Of a DNA stretch of 64,000 nt, positions 33,200-41,673 are shown in pieces (position 1 is the stretch's first letter; the number at the start of each line of letters is the position of its first letter). A program made the position numbers and the translations under genes. This stretch comes from Hoeflea sp. 108 (GTDB taxonomy: Bacteria > Pseudomonadota > Alphaproteobacteria > Rhizobiales > Rhizobiaceae): assembly GCF_000372965.1 (NCBI RefSeq), contig NZ_KB890026.1:124001-188000 (forward strand), in the 5' to 3' direction. The notes below the pieces were generated by a model. The model had not been told where the DNA came from, did no database searches, and worked only from the letters and a program-made list of their open reading frames with translations.

Positions 33200-33505
33200 T
33201 GGGGCAGGCCCCTGCATCAACCGTACACACACTCAAGCTCCCAAGTCGCAACCGCCAGCGCGACTATTAGCCAGAGATACGTGGCTCAGGCAGGCGCTGA
33301 AGCGGCGCTGGAGTTGAGCAAGCGCCATGGTGCCTGCAGCTCAATTATCCCACAGCGGATCATTTTTTGGCCTCCCGTTTGACGCGCAGCAGCCCAAAAT
33401 GCGGGATCACTGTTGAATGCGGCACGTGATGCCTAAGCTGAAGACTTGGTGCGGCGGCCACCCACGGCATCCAGTCTGGTCGATGCATCTTTTGTGGAGC
33501 GGATC

Positions 33506-33930
33506 GGTCAGTTAGGCGCCTGATCGTCAGCGAAGATCCAACGGCCTCAGGCGATCAGCGCGGCCGCCTCCCCGTACTTGAACAGCACATGACTGCAAGA
33601 CCAGGAAGCTATTGGCCAAGGCAATACGACAATCCCGACAATCCGGCCGCCTATGCCCAGCTCGCAGAGCGTGCCCGCCAATCTTCACCACCGCGAGATC
33701 GATGAAGTCCACCGGGTAGGGACTTTCATGGCGACCCGCAAGCTCTACCGTAGTCACGGGCCCCATGTGGGACCGACAAGCGGTGCTGCCGCATTGGTTG
33801 ACCAATGGTACGCCAATCAGAACCCTTCAGCATCAATGGCCGTCATACTGCCGGACGAGGGAGCTAGCTACCAGCAGACGGTCTACGATGATGCGTGGCT
33901 CAGCGGCCTCTCCAGCTGGCCAGTTCCCCA
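33506..33930 (+). pseudogene. decayed cysteine-synthase-like PLP enzyme (fold type II)
   Basis: One frame reads RRLIVSEDPTASGDQRGRLP and SYWPRQYDNPDNPAAYAQLAE up to about 33705. Another resumes with EIDEVHRVGTFMATRKLYRSHG, VGPTSGAAALVDQWYANQN and MAVILPDEGASYQQTVYDDAWL. These match the middle and C-terminal parts of cysteine synthase/SbnA-like proteins. About 100-150 residues between them, including the region with the glycine-rich PLP phosphate loop, are missing, so an internal deletion and a frameshift are inferred. Confidence 0.65.
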
Positions 33931-34313
33931 GCTCCGCAGTCGTCATCTTCTGGACCAACTGCAAGAACACGGTGAAAGCACCTGGGCCATGCTGAACTGG
34001 TGCCGGCGATCGCCGGGCTCACGTGTCTGATGGTGTCAGGAAAGGCGGTCCGAACCAAAGCTCCGCCAAGCAACCCCAGTCGACGCAAAAGGGGAGGGAA
34101 GTCTGACATGCGCGCTTATATCCAGATCCTTGAGGCCACCAGCGGTCAACACTGCCACCACTCGATCGGTGCGCTTGATGATTTTGCGCTTGCGAGCCCA
34201 GGCAATGGCCGTTACCGGCAAGATCGAAGCGAGCTCTGCAAAACACCTTCCTTCCAGGCAATGGTTTTCTGGAGTTCGATCACTCCCTCGTTGTCTATGG
34301 GGAGAGCTAGGCT
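33931..34313. other. no gene recognised; degraded DNA
   Basis: About 380 bases between the PLP-enzyme remnant and the LuxR remnant. Frames are short and none shows a convincing family motif; the N-terminal ligand domain of the luxR gene would be expected here but could not be recognised. Nothing regulatory stands out. Confidence 0.4.
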
Positions 34314-34548
34314 TTGGGATTCACGAACCGCGCAAAGCGCCTGATATGTGCTTTACGGCGCGCCCGCGAACGCGAAGTTTTCAAATGGGCGTCTCGCGGC
34401 AAGACAGCATGGGAAATCTCCCAGATCCTTTCCATTGGAAAGCGCACGGTGAACACTCACCTTCGCAATTTCCCGGCACAAGCTCGACACCACGAATGTC
34501 GTGCACACCGTCGCTGAAGCAATGCAACGGGGAGAGATCGAACTCTGA
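34314..34548 (+). pseudogene. LuxR-type quorum-sensing regulator, C-terminal HTH remnant
   Basis: AREREVFKWASRGKTAWEIS and QILSIGKRTVNTHLRN form the GerE/LuxR DNA-binding helix-turn-helix. After that a one-base frameshift occurs, and the next frame gives the proper ending HKLDTTNVVHTVAEAMQRG then EIEL and TGA at 34546-34548. The autoinducer-binding domain is not recognisable upstream. It ends 17 nt before a luxI-like start, so the two formed a luxR-luxI pair. Confidence 0.75.
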
Positions 34549-34565
34549 GCCTCAGGACCAATTTA

Positions 34566-34883
34566 ATGCCGAGACCTCGACTGCCATTCGCCGTTCACGT
34601 CATTGATCGCTATAACCGCAATGACTGCGCAAGCGAACTGGAACAACATTTCCGCATTCGCCACGACATCTATGTCGGGCACCGTCAGTGGACTGACTTT
34701 GCGCGTCCCGACGGACGGGAAGTCAATCCATTCGACAATGACGATGCGATCTATCTGCTTGGCCTCGAAGAGGGGAGGGGAGGGGTTGCCGGGAGCAGGT
34801 TCGTGCCAATCAAAAAACCGAACCTGTTCAAGAACCTGTTTCCGCATCTGGCCACAGATGGCGTGCCCGAGCGAGTTACTTGA
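34566..34883 (+). pseudogene. truncated acyl-homoserine-lactone synthase (LuxI/TraI-like)
   Basis: 105 residues, against about 205-220 for intact enzymes. The N-terminal half is well preserved, with R30 or R32, W42, E52, D57, D59/D60 and R78 in the usual LuxI spacing (HFRIRHDIYVGHRQW; REVNPFDNDDAIYLL; GSRFVPIKKP). The frame ends with a TGA right after GVPE, losing the acyl-chain-binding half. It is not expected to make signal. The ending adjoins an oppositely oriented small frame, which suggests a deletion or insertion junction near 34875. Confidence 0.8.
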
Positions 34884-35109
34884 ATAGACCAGGTACTTCG
34901 TCGTTCCAGATCGCAGGCAAGCACATACCCTTGGCTGGCGGGCGCAACGGTTGCTGCATGAGACCGGTCGGATAATAGGTGTGCTCGCGCTTGCAATAGG
35001 CGCAGCCGACCGTGATGAGGTCGCGGGCAACGTTCAGCCTGGATAGCGGAAAAGGGTTCGGCTCGATGCCGCACTGGAACAAAATAGGAACATCTGCCTG
35101 CGGAGTCAA
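34876..35109 (-). CDS. possible small zinc-finger-like protein, unknown function
   Basis: A 77-residue frame beginning at TTG with no clear ribosome-binding site. It has a single CAYCKREH pattern (C-x2-C-x3-H) preceded by PILFQCGIEPNPFPLSRL, which resembles small rhizobial proteins with paired Cys motifs. The start, and whether it is expressed, are doubtful; it may be another remnant that overlaps the broken luxI end by 8 bases. Confidence 0.3.
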   Translation of the reverse strand: MTPQADVPILFQCGIEPNPFPLSRLNVARDLITVGCAYCKREHTYYPTGLMQQPLRPPAKGMCLPAIWNDEVPGLFK

Positions 35110-35409
35110 TTCACATCACGCTAACGTATGGGCATGCCGACGAACAACCCTCAGCCTCAAACCGCGCGCCATCAGGCCTCTACGAGCAACTCTTGCGAAC
35201 TGCAAGAAGGATGGCGGCTGGGGCTTCGCCACTGGCAAGCAGGCGCCGCATTGGTTCTGCTACGAGTACACGGCCGATGGCGAGAAGTATGTCGCTTGAG
35301 GCAACGAGCATTTGGTACAATTGCCGCAAGCAATTGGCACGCATTAGGCGATTGAAATTATTGAAGACAGCGCTAGGTTCGCCAGACTTTTTCTTGGGGG
35401 ATTTCTGCG
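35110..35409. other. no gene recognised upstream of the outer-membrane protein gene
   Basis: One plus-strand frame ends with GWGFATGKQAPHWFCYEYTADGEKY before a TGA near 35299, which looks coding-like but has no recognisable start or family. The last 100 bases, AT-richer than the surroundings, probably hold the promoter of the next gene; no clear -35/-10 pair can be fixed. Confidence 0.35.
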
Positions 35410-36108
35410 ATGAAGGCGATTCTGCTAGCGAGCGTCCTGCTCGGTATTTCTGCTGGCCAAGCACTTGCAGCGGACGCGACGGCAACCGCTCCGGCAGCCT
35501 TTGTCTGGACTGGCGGGTATGTTGGTCTGCAAGCCGGCTATGCCTGGGGAACGTCAGATGCAGTATTGCGCAACCTTGGCACTCCGCAGTCGCACTTTCC
35601 GCTTGATCCAGACGGCAGACTGCTCGGCGTCTATGCCGGATACAACCATCAGTTTTCAAGCAGTGTCGTTCTAGGAGCTGAGGCCGACCTCACCTACGCG
35701 CGCATTCGAAGTGGCACGGTAGAGCTTTTGGACGACGCAAGCGGTGGAGTTATTGCAGGCAATACGGCCGACGCGGACCTCAAATGGACAGGCGCAATTC
35801 GTGCGCGAGCCGGATACGCCCTCGATCGCTTTTTGCCCTATGTAACAGCCGGCGTTGCATTTGGCCGCTACGAGGCGACACCAGACTACATGTCGACACC
35901 AGCATTACCAGGATCCAAGACGCAAACCGGTTGGACGATCGGTGCCGGCGTCGACCATGCAGTAACTGACAAGATAGTTGCCCGGCTAGACTATCGCTTT
36001 GTCGATCTCGGACACGCAACGTACGGTATTACAGGCTTCCCGAGCCACGATACACGCGTCGATCTGAAGACGCACGACTTCCGCCTCGGTGTCGCCTACA
36101 AATTCTAG
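35410..36108 (+). CDS. outer-membrane beta-barrel protein (Omp25/RopB-like)
   Basis: 232 residues with a signal peptide (MKAILLASVLLGISAGQALAA). The mature protein begins with FVWTGGYVGLQAGYAWG, the standard opening of the Omp25/Omp31 family of Rhizobiales, has alternating amphipathic strands, and ends in aromatic FRLGVAYKF, the C-terminal beta-signal needed for BAM insertion. GGGGGATTT lies shortly before the ATG. Function: small eight-stranded outer-membrane barrel, structural or surface role. It stands alone between degraded DNA and the DUF982 genes. Confidence 0.88.
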   Translation: MKAILLASVLLGISAGQALAADATATAPAAFVWTGGYVGLQAGYAWGTSDAVLRNLGTPQSHFPLDPDGRLLGVYAGYNHQFSSSVVLGAEADLTYARIRSGTVELLDDASGGVIAGNTADADLKWTGAIRARAGYALDRFLPYVTAGVAFGRYEATPDYMSTPALPGSKTQTGWTIGAGVDHAVTDKIVARLDYRFVDLGHATYGITGFPSHDTRVDLKTHDFRLGVAYKF

Positions 36109-36392
36109 GAATTGGGCTAGTCCTCGACAGGATCAAGAATGTCGAGCGTGTCGTTCTTCGGCGAGCCGATCTTCCACATCGTCATCGGACCCGACGGGCG
36201 GCTTCAGGCGGCTGGCCATTCTATAAATTCTTATGGAAGGATATGAGCAGCACGCCTCATCTGTGATCACCACGCGCTTGCAAAATCGGTCTTGAAACTG
36301 AAATTCTCGAACACATATCGATGGCAGGCTGGTGCCGCTGTCGGCGCCAAGCCTATCCTAGAAACACACTTTCGTTAGACCTGGAGGATCTG
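36109..36392. other. no gene recognised
   Basis: 284 bases. The minus strand contains a short open stretch around 36130-36225 (ASRLKPPVGSDDDVEDRLAEE) that could be the end of an older gene but has no recognisable start or domain. An AT-rich patch near 36221-36250 may be a promoter for the downstream genes. Confidence 0.35.
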
Positions 36393-36695
36393 ATGAGCGA
36401 TCGGATGTTCGACAGCCCGGTTTTTGTAAAATCCGGAAGCAATCTCATTGAGGAAATTGCCTGCCTGGAGGATGCACTCGAGTTTCTCTATGAGTGGCCC
36501 AGGAACCGCCGAGGCCCGATATACGGTACGGCGTTAAGGGCGTGTCAGCGCGCCTTTGATAACGGCTATCCGCTCTCTGCTGCCAAGCAGGCTTTCACGG
36601 GCTTTGCCAAATCCGTCAACATACTGGAAGACGTCAGCATTCCACTACCTTGGATGGTGGGCGGCAAAACTGGCGCAAGCGGTGTCGGTGTTTGA
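36393..36695 (+). CDS. DUF982 family protein
   Basis: 100 residues. The pattern EEIACLEDALEFLYEWPRNRRGPIYGTALRACQRAF is the core of DUF982, a small domain seen almost only in Rhizobiales, often on plasmids and in several copies. CTGGAGGATCTG precedes the ATG. No membrane spans or signal peptide. Function unknown. A second member follows after 16 nt, so they form a tandem pair. Confidence 0.8.
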   Translation: MSDRMFDSPVFVKSGSNLIEEIACLEDALEFLYEWPRNRRGPIYGTALRACQRAFDNGYPLSAAKQAFTGFAKSVNILEDVSIPLPWMVGGKTGASGVGV

Positions 36696-36711
36696 TCGGA
36701 AGGGCGACAAG

Positions 36712-36996
36712 ATGTTTGCACAACCGTTTAGCAAACCCGTCCGCGTATGGGTCGGCCTTGGATTCCCCCGTCAGCTGAACACGGTTGCCGACGCCTACCA
36801 GTTCGCAATGGATTGGTGCGGCAACAGTCCGGAGCAAAGGGCTGCCATCAGGGCCTGTCGCGCTGCTTTGGCAGGCGACATAGATGCCGAGACTGCGCGG
36901 GGTGTCCTTGTCGCTTTTGCGCGCAAAAAGGACATACTTGTTCAGGACGGCACCGCCCCGCCGCCGACCGGATCGGGGCAGATGAACCACGTCTGA
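36712..36996 (+). CDS. DUF982 family protein, second copy
   Basis: 94 residues. PRQLNTVADAYQFAMDWCGNSPEQRAAIRACRAAL corresponds to the same DUF982 core as the preceding protein, with a C-terminal VLVAFARKKDILV segment. GGAAGGGCGACAAG supplies a ribosome-binding site. Function unknown. The two proteins are clearly divergent, so this is not a recent duplication. Confidence 0.8.
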   Translation: MFAQPFSKPVRVWVGLGFPRQLNTVADAYQFAMDWCGNSPEQRAAIRACRAALAGDIDAETARGVLVAFARKKDILVQDGTAPPPTGSGQMNHV

Positions 36997-37042
36997 TCTA
37001 AGTCAACGGGTGGCGACATAGAGCCGCCACCCACAGCAATTC

Positions 37043-37255
37043 ATGGATATGCCACCTATGTCAAAAGACTTGGCGATCAAATCGCCGGAAAGTAACCTGA
37101 ATTCTTTCGCCTATGATGCCGAATGCCAAAGCGCACTGGTAGATCGCCTTGAAAGACTGCTGGATGATGCCCAAGCTGCCGGGTGGGATCGCAGCAAAGC
37201 TGCTGCTGCATTGATGTACCTCAGCGCAAAACGCCTGAGAGAACCGACTGAATAG
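37043..37255 (+). CDS. small hypothetical protein
   Basis: 70 residues, with a predicted helical C-terminal half (ALVDRLERLLDDAQAAGWDRSKAAAALMYLSAKRLRE). No family recognised. Several ATGs (37043, 37049, 37058) are possible starts, none with a strong ribosome-binding site. It follows the DUF982 pair on the same strand by 46 nt. Confidence 0.5.
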   Translation: MDMPPMSKDLAIKSPESNLNSFAYDAECQSALVDRLERLLDDAQAAGWDRSKAAAALMYLSAKRLREPTE

Positions 37256-37622
37256 CTTTGATGCGAGCTGGAACGAACTTCGGCCACCAGCCTCGCCTGT
37301 CGGACAGGCGGGGCATGTTTCTCGACCCTTGCCCGCATGGTCGGTCAGATCAAAGGCCCATACAACGACCAGAGGTAAACATGCTCCGATCTATAGCATG
37401 TGGTGGATGCCTCATCCGAACGTGCGAGCCTATCAGATGCGAATCTCCGACTGGAGACGTTGCGGTCTCTCTGATGCGGAAGGGTTTTGCCGAGCGTGGT
37501 TCTTCACTCGTCGAGCGAATCTGAGCTGGATTGCTAAACCCGATTTGCCGCGCCGTAGGTGATCCAGCCGGGTCGCGGTGCCGTATCAACCTGCGAGTGC
37601 AAGTTTTCGAGAGGTTGGAGGC
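37256..37622. other. gene-free stretch with a hairpin
   Basis: No convincing gene. GCCTCGCC and GGCGGGGC (37290-37314) form an 8-bp stem with a wobble pair, which may end transcription from the preceding small genes, but only a weak T-containing tail follows. Other short frames look like noise. The last part carries the ribosome-binding site of the DUF3833 gene. Confidence 0.4.
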
Positions 37623-38135
37623 ATGCGATGCGAAGCGGTAAATTTCGGCCTTGCAGGCTTGGCAATGACATTGTTGCTTGGCCTGGCACCTGCTGCCGCG
37701 GGCGACTTTTCGCTTGAAGCATATTTTGCCGGAAGAACATCCGCGATCGGCAGCTTCAGTGCGGTCAATGGCGTCAAGCGCAAGTTCACGGTCGATCTGC
37801 TGGGCAAGTGGAACGGCAAGACGTTGACGCTTGTGGAGGACTTCATTTATGACAATGGCGAACGCGAGCGGAAGACCTGGCGCTTCGAAAAGATCTCCAG
37901 AAACAAATATCGTGGCACACGCGAGGACGTGATCGGCGAGACGCTGGTGACGATCAGCGGCGGCACCGCCCGCTTCAGTTACCTTGTCGACCTAGACCCG
38001 AAAGGCAAGGGTAACCGTGTACGTTTTTATGACACCATGAAGCTGCGGGGCGACGGCACGGTGCTCAACAAGGCGATCGTGACCAAGTTCGGACTGCCTG
38101 TGGCGCTTACGCGTGTGGAATTCCAAACCCGCTGA
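37623..38135 (+). CDS. DUF3833 family exported protein
   Basis: 170 residues with a signal peptide (about residues 1-26, AMTLLLGLAPAAAG). The mature domain shows FSLEAYFAGRTSAIGSFSAVNGVKRKFTVD and the repeated beta-strand pattern DFIYDNGERERKTWRFEKIS of DUF3833. TTGGAGGC precedes the ATG. A DUF3833 gene sits next to a GPH symporter in the RpoE/ChrR-controlled group of Rhodobacter, as recalled from the literature; the symporter here is two genes downstream. Likely role: an envelope protein linked to lipid modification or photo-oxidative stress. Confidence 0.78.
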   Translation: MRCEAVNFGLAGLAMTLLLGLAPAAAGDFSLEAYFAGRTSAIGSFSAVNGVKRKFTVDLLGKWNGKTLTLVEDFIYDNGERERKTWRFEKISRNKYRGTREDVIGETLVTISGGTARFSYLVDLDPKGKGNRVRFYDTMKLRGDGTVLNKAIVTKFGLPVALTRVEFQTR

Positions 38136-38198
38136 GAGGCCGGTCCGCCAAGGCTGCCAAACCGGCATGCATGAAGCTGCATCAAGAAGGAGCTGATC

Positions 38199-38597
38199 AT
38201 GTCAAATCCTGCGCAAAAAAGCCTCGTCATGCTCCTTTTGTCCGCGCTGTGCCTGACCAACGGGGCGGCCGCGGCCGACCAATTGGATGGCCCAAAGATC
38301 AAAAAACTGATTGCTGGAGAGACAGTGAGATTGAACACGCCATTCGGCATTGCTCTGCCTTTGCGCTATCGCACGGATGGCGTTGTTGTCGGCGATGTCT
38401 CGGGCATTTCGGCGGCAAGAATGTTTACGCCAAAGGAGGAGGGCCGCTGGTGGATCGAGGACAACTCTCTCTGCCAGAAATGGCCAAGCTGGTACAAGGG
38501 GCGCCAATTCTGCTTCAAGATCACGTCGCTCGGCGACCGCAGGATTTCCTGGATCCGAGATGATGGCGCCAAGGGCACTGCCCGTGTCGGCGACTAG
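38199..38597 (+). CDS. hypothetical exported protein (DUF995-like, tentative)
   Basis: 132 residues with a signal peptide (LVMLLLSALCLTNGAAAA). The mature part has LIAGETVRLNTPFGIALPLRY and a pair of cysteines in NSLCQKWPSWYKGRQFCFKI that could form a disulphide in the periplasm. This C...C spacing with W-rich strands is seen in DUF995-type proteins, but the match is tentative. The MFS gene starts on the base after its stop, so the two are probably co-expressed. Confidence 0.6.
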   Translation: MSNPAQKSLVMLLLSALCLTNGAAAADQLDGPKIKKLIAGETVRLNTPFGIALPLRYRTDGVVVGDVSGISAARMFTPKEEGRWWIEDNSLCQKWPSWYKGRQFCFKITSLGDRRISWIRDDGAKGTARVGD

Positions 38598-40022
38598 ATG
38601 GGTAATCGAGACAAGCCCCTCCCGGAACATGCAGTGAAACTACTGTGCTATGCGTTGCCGGCGATACCCCTGGCAACGGTGGCTTTGCCAATTTATGTCG
38701 TGGTGCCGACCTTCTATGCTCAGAATCTCGGCCTGCCTATCGCTGACGTGGGAACGGTTCTGTTGCTGATCCGGCTGATCGATGCGGCAAGCGACCCGCT
38801 GATTGGCTGGCTCTGTGATCGCGTATTCACGAAATCCGGGCGCAGGCGAACTCTTTTTCTACTGTCGGTGCCTTTGACGGCCCTCGCCGCGTTCATGGTC
38901 TTCTGGCCACCTTCAGGCGCGAGCGTTGCCTATCTGGCGCTGTGGGGCACGCTGCTTTCGGTCGGCTATACCGGAACGCTGTTGCCCTACACTGCCTGGG
39001 GCGCGGAACTGGCAACGGACTATCGCGGGCGCTCGGTGGTTTCGGCCTTTCGCGAAGGGGCGACGCTCATCGGAACGCTGATTGCGGTCGTGCTGCCCTT
39101 TGCGGTCGGGCTCGACAGGAATAACGGCATCCACGGCCTCGCGGCCGTCGCCCTGCTTACACTTGTCTTGCTGCCGGCTGCCAGTGTGCTTGCCGTCAGG
39201 ACCGTGCCGGAGCCGGCCAATCGTTCGACGACGCGACTGAACTTGGCGGACAGTCTGCGCTTCGTTGTCCGAAACAGGCCGTTCGTCCGACTTATCGTCG
39301 CGTTTCTGCTCAACGGCTTTGGCAACGCGATCCCGGCGACGCTGTTTCTCTATTTCGTCTCCGAACGGCTCGGTGCTGCCGAGCTTCGCGGTCCGCTGCT
39401 TTTCCTCTATTTCCTGTGCGGGATCCTAGGCGTGCCACTAGCCGTCTGGCTCGCGTCGAAAGCGGGCAAGCACCGCACTTGGTGCGGGGCGATGACCATC
39501 GCCTGCGCGGTGTTCGCTCTTGCCGGTTTCCTGGGTGCTGGCGACACCGTGGCGTTCGCCGTCATCTGTGCGACAACGGGCCTGCTTCTAGGCTTTGATC
39601 TCGCTTTGCCGCCAGCCATCCAGGCCGATGTCATCGACTACGACACGGCAAAATCAGGCGAACAGCGTTCGGGACTCTATTTCGCCGCATGGGGCCTAGC
39701 GACCAAGCTGTCGCTCGCACTCAGCGTCGGCCTGGTGTTTCCCATTCTTGCCTGGTCAGGTTTCGACACTGCCGCCGGCCAGACCATGCCGGAAACGGCC
39801 CTGAGCACGCTGTCCGCGCTATATGCCTGGTTACCCATTCTGCCCAAGGCCGCCGCCATAGCCGTGATGTGGAACTTTCCGCTCGACGAAGACGCCCAAC
39901 AGGCATTGCGAGCACACATCGACGCCAACGCGTCATACGGCAAAGCATTTGGTGAAGAACCAAGCTCGCGTGCGGCCGTTGTCCCCTTGTCACCGTCGAG
40001 CGCCGATGGAAAGGAAGCCTGA
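38598..40022 (+). CDS. MFS transporter, GPH (MelB-like) family
   Basis: 474 residues with 12 predicted membrane spans. The GPH signatures are present: VGTVLLLIRLIDAASDPLIGW (cation-site region, helix II) and YTAWGAELATDYRGRS, where family members have 'Y.a.GAels.dy..Rt'. Family members are sodium or proton symporters for sugars or other solutes. Similar GPH proteins belong to the singlet-oxygen (RpoE) regulon in Rhodobacter. Its stop overlaps the tspO start by one base. Confidence 0.85.
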   Translation: MGNRDKPLPEHAVKLLCYALPAIPLATVALPIYVVVPTFYAQNLGLPIADVGTVLLLIRLIDAASDPLIGWLCDRVFTKSGRRRTLFLLSVPLTALAAFMVFWPPSGASVAYLALWGTLLSVGYTGTLLPYTAWGAELATDYRGRSVVSAFREGATLIGTLIAVVLPFAVGLDRNNGIHGLAAVALLTLVLLPAASVLAVRTVPEPANRSTTRLNLADSLRFVVRNRPFVRLIVAFLLNGFGNAIPATLFLYFVSERLGAAELRGPLLFLYFLCGILGVPLAVWLASKAGKHRTWCGAMTIACAVFALAGFLGAGDTVAFAVICATTGLLLGFDLALPPAIQADVIDYDTAKSGEQRSGLYFAAWGLATKLSLALSVGLVFPILAWSGFDTAAGQTMPETALSTLSALYAWLPILPKAAAIAVMWNFPLDEDAQQALRAHIDANASYGKAFGEEPSSRAAVVPLSPSSADGKEA

Positions 40023-40474
40023 TGTCGAGAGCTTTCTCCCTTATCTTATTCGTGCTGGCGGTTGTCCTGATCGGCATGCTCATCGGCTACGCAACGCTGC
40101 CGGGGGAATGGTATGCGAGCTTGAACAAACCGTCATTTACGCCGCCAAACTGGATCTTTGCCCCTGTGTGGACGGTGCTCTACATCTCCATAGCGATTGC
40201 CGGCTGGCGGTGCTGGGTTCGCGATCGAAACAGCACGGCGATGAAACTCTGGTTCGTACAGATGTCGCTGAATTTTCTGTGGTCGCCGGTTTTCTTCGGG
40301 GCACAGCAACCGGGTATGGCATTGGTCGTCGTGATAGCAGCATTGGCGGCCGTGCTGACCTTCATAGCAGCGGCATGGAACAGTGACAGACTGGCAGCGG
40401 TGCTGTTTCTACCCTATGCGGCATGGACCGCATTTGCTACCGCGCTAACTGCGGGCGTCGTGTACATGAATTAA
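40022..40474 (+). CDS. tspO: TspO/MBR family protein
   Basis: 150 residues with five predicted membrane spans and the tryptophan-rich TspO motifs YASLNKPSFTPPNWIFAPVWTVLY and SLNFLWSPVFFG. TspO binds porphyrins/haem and affects tetrapyrrole and oxidative-stress responses. It is translationally coupled to the MFS gene. The setting beside RpoE/ChrR fits a role in light- and oxygen-related stress. Confidence 0.88.
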   Translation: MSRAFSLILFVLAVVLIGMLIGYATLPGEWYASLNKPSFTPPNWIFAPVWTVLYISIAIAGWRCWVRDRNSTAMKLWFVQMSLNFLWSPVFFGAQQPGMALVVVIAALAAVLTFIAAAWNSDRLAAVLFLPYAAWTAFATALTAGVVYMN

Positions 40475-40550
40475 GTTGACTGCCACAACCGGGACTTGGC
40501 CGTTTGTAGATGCTCCTGCCTTGCACCGATGCCCGCGCCGCCGGTGACGG

Positions 40551-40967
40551 TCAGCCGTCCTTTGCCAGCGTCAGGGCAGTGAAGAGGTATCCGCAAGTTG
40601 CCGCAGACGCGGTGAGCGCAATGCCCCAGATCATGTCGACGATGCTGACGGAAACCGACCAATTCTTCAGCGTAGCAAGGTTGGTCATATCGTAGGTGCC
40701 GTAGGCGACCAGCCCGAGCAGCGCGCCATTGAGCAGCGCTGTCGTCCAGTTCGCGCTATGCACCGCCGGTATCACCGCGAAATGCACGATTCCGGCGACA
40801 TAGACGAGATAGAACAGGCCGGCAACGCCGAGATCGGGCTGGTCGAGGAGCAGGCTGCCGATCCGGTTGCGGTAGAAGCTGGTGGAAATGGTCGACAGCC
40901 ACACGAAGTCAATACCGAAGAAAACCACGGCGGTGGCTGCATAAGCGATGGCGTAGCTGGCGAACAT
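40551..40967 (-). CDS. DUF2177 family membrane protein
   Basis: 138 residues with four predicted membrane spans (MFASYAIAYAATAVVFFGID; LFYLVYVAGIVHF; TTALLNGALLGLVAYGTYDMTNL; VDMIWGIALTASAA). This is the DUF2177 layout, with D/W residues at helix ends. The ATG at 40965-40967 is preferred; an upstream frame would add 23 polar residues. It lies 40 nt after the chrR stop and is probably transcribed with rpoE-chrR. Function unknown, but DUF2177 genes recur beside RpoE/ChrR modules. Confidence 0.75.
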   Translation of the reverse strand: MFASYAIAYAATAVVFFGIDFVWLSTISTSFYRNRIGSLLLDQPDLGVAGLFYLVYVAGIVHFAVIPAVHSANWTTALLNGALLGLVAYGTYDMTNLATLKNWSVSVSIVDMIWGIALTASAATCGYLFTALTLAKDG

Positions 40968-41007
40968 AGATGCGATGCTCTCGGCGGCTCCGGGCGAGGG
41001 CGCCCGG

Positions 41008-41673
41008 TCAGATACCCAGGAAGGGCTGGATTGCACGGACGATCCAGCTGCGGAACTTGAGCGGCGCGTCCGTCACCGCAAGGCAGATGCAGTCGATGTC
41101 CGGCGTGGCGACGGGCTGGTGTGTCAGGCTGGCGTCAGCGTCCTCGAGATCACCGCGCGCGAAGACGTCGTCGCCGTCGACGAAGCTGCCGCTGAGCACC
41201 AGGGTCAGCTCGCGCCCGCCATGGCTGTGCTCCGGCACCGGCTTGCCGGCGGGGATGCGCAGCAGTCGCACCTTGGTCTCGCGATCCCCTGTTCTGATCG
41301 GGATCTGGTAGGCGCCGCGGCCAAGTGGCCGCCATTTGAGCGCCTCGATGTCGCCGCCGACATAGGAGCGCAGCGGCTCCGGCAAGCCGCCGCTGCGATG
41401 GCTTACGACCGGCGTTGCGCGGGTGGCGGATGAAGCCGCTTGCGGCTGCTGTCGCAGCCGGCTGCGCACGCTGGCCCATGCGTCATCGACCGAGCCATTG
41501 TCGGGAAGGGTCTCTAGCAGGTCGCCGCCGATGCCTTCGGCGACAGTCAGGCGCCGCCGGCAAGAGGGGCAGAGGGCAAGGTGCGTGGCGACCGCGATAC
41601 TCCAGCCTTCGGCGAGGCTGCCTGCGGCATAGCTCAAGAGTAGGTCGTCGCTGATATGGTGACGGATGGTCAC
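41008..41673 (-). CDS. chrR: ChrR-type zinc anti-sigma factor with cupin domain
   Basis: 221 residues. The N-terminal anti-sigma domain holds the zinc motif H-x3-C-x2-C (HLALCPSC, residues about 31-38). The C-terminal cupin (about 110-205) includes EHSHGGRELTLVLSGSF with its histidine and glutamate ligands. ChrR binds RpoE in the dark and releases it when singlet oxygen is formed. The start overlaps the rpoE stop by 4 nt, which gives the expected stoichiometric coupling. Confidence 0.9.
   Translation of the reverse strand: MTIRHHISDDLLLSYAAGSLAEGWSIAVATHLALCPSCRRRLTVAEGIGGDLLETLPDNGSVDDAWASVRSRLRQQPQAASSATRATPVVSHRSGGLPEPLRSYVGGDIEALKWRPLGRGAYQIPIRTGDRETKVRLLRIPAGKPVPEHSHGGRELTLVLSGSFVDGDDVFARGDLEDADASLTHQPVATPDIDCICLAVTDAPLKFRSWIVRAIQPFLGI

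Noticed and set aside
33240..33480. Possible gene between the GHMP-kinase and PLP-enzyme remnants
   Set aside because: All frames are interrupted within a few tens of codons and no motif is recognisable; treated as decayed spacer.
36130..36225. Short minus-strand coding-like stretch upstream of the DUF982 genes
   Set aside because: No start, no recognisable family and broken by stops; too little to call a gene or a defined pseudogene.
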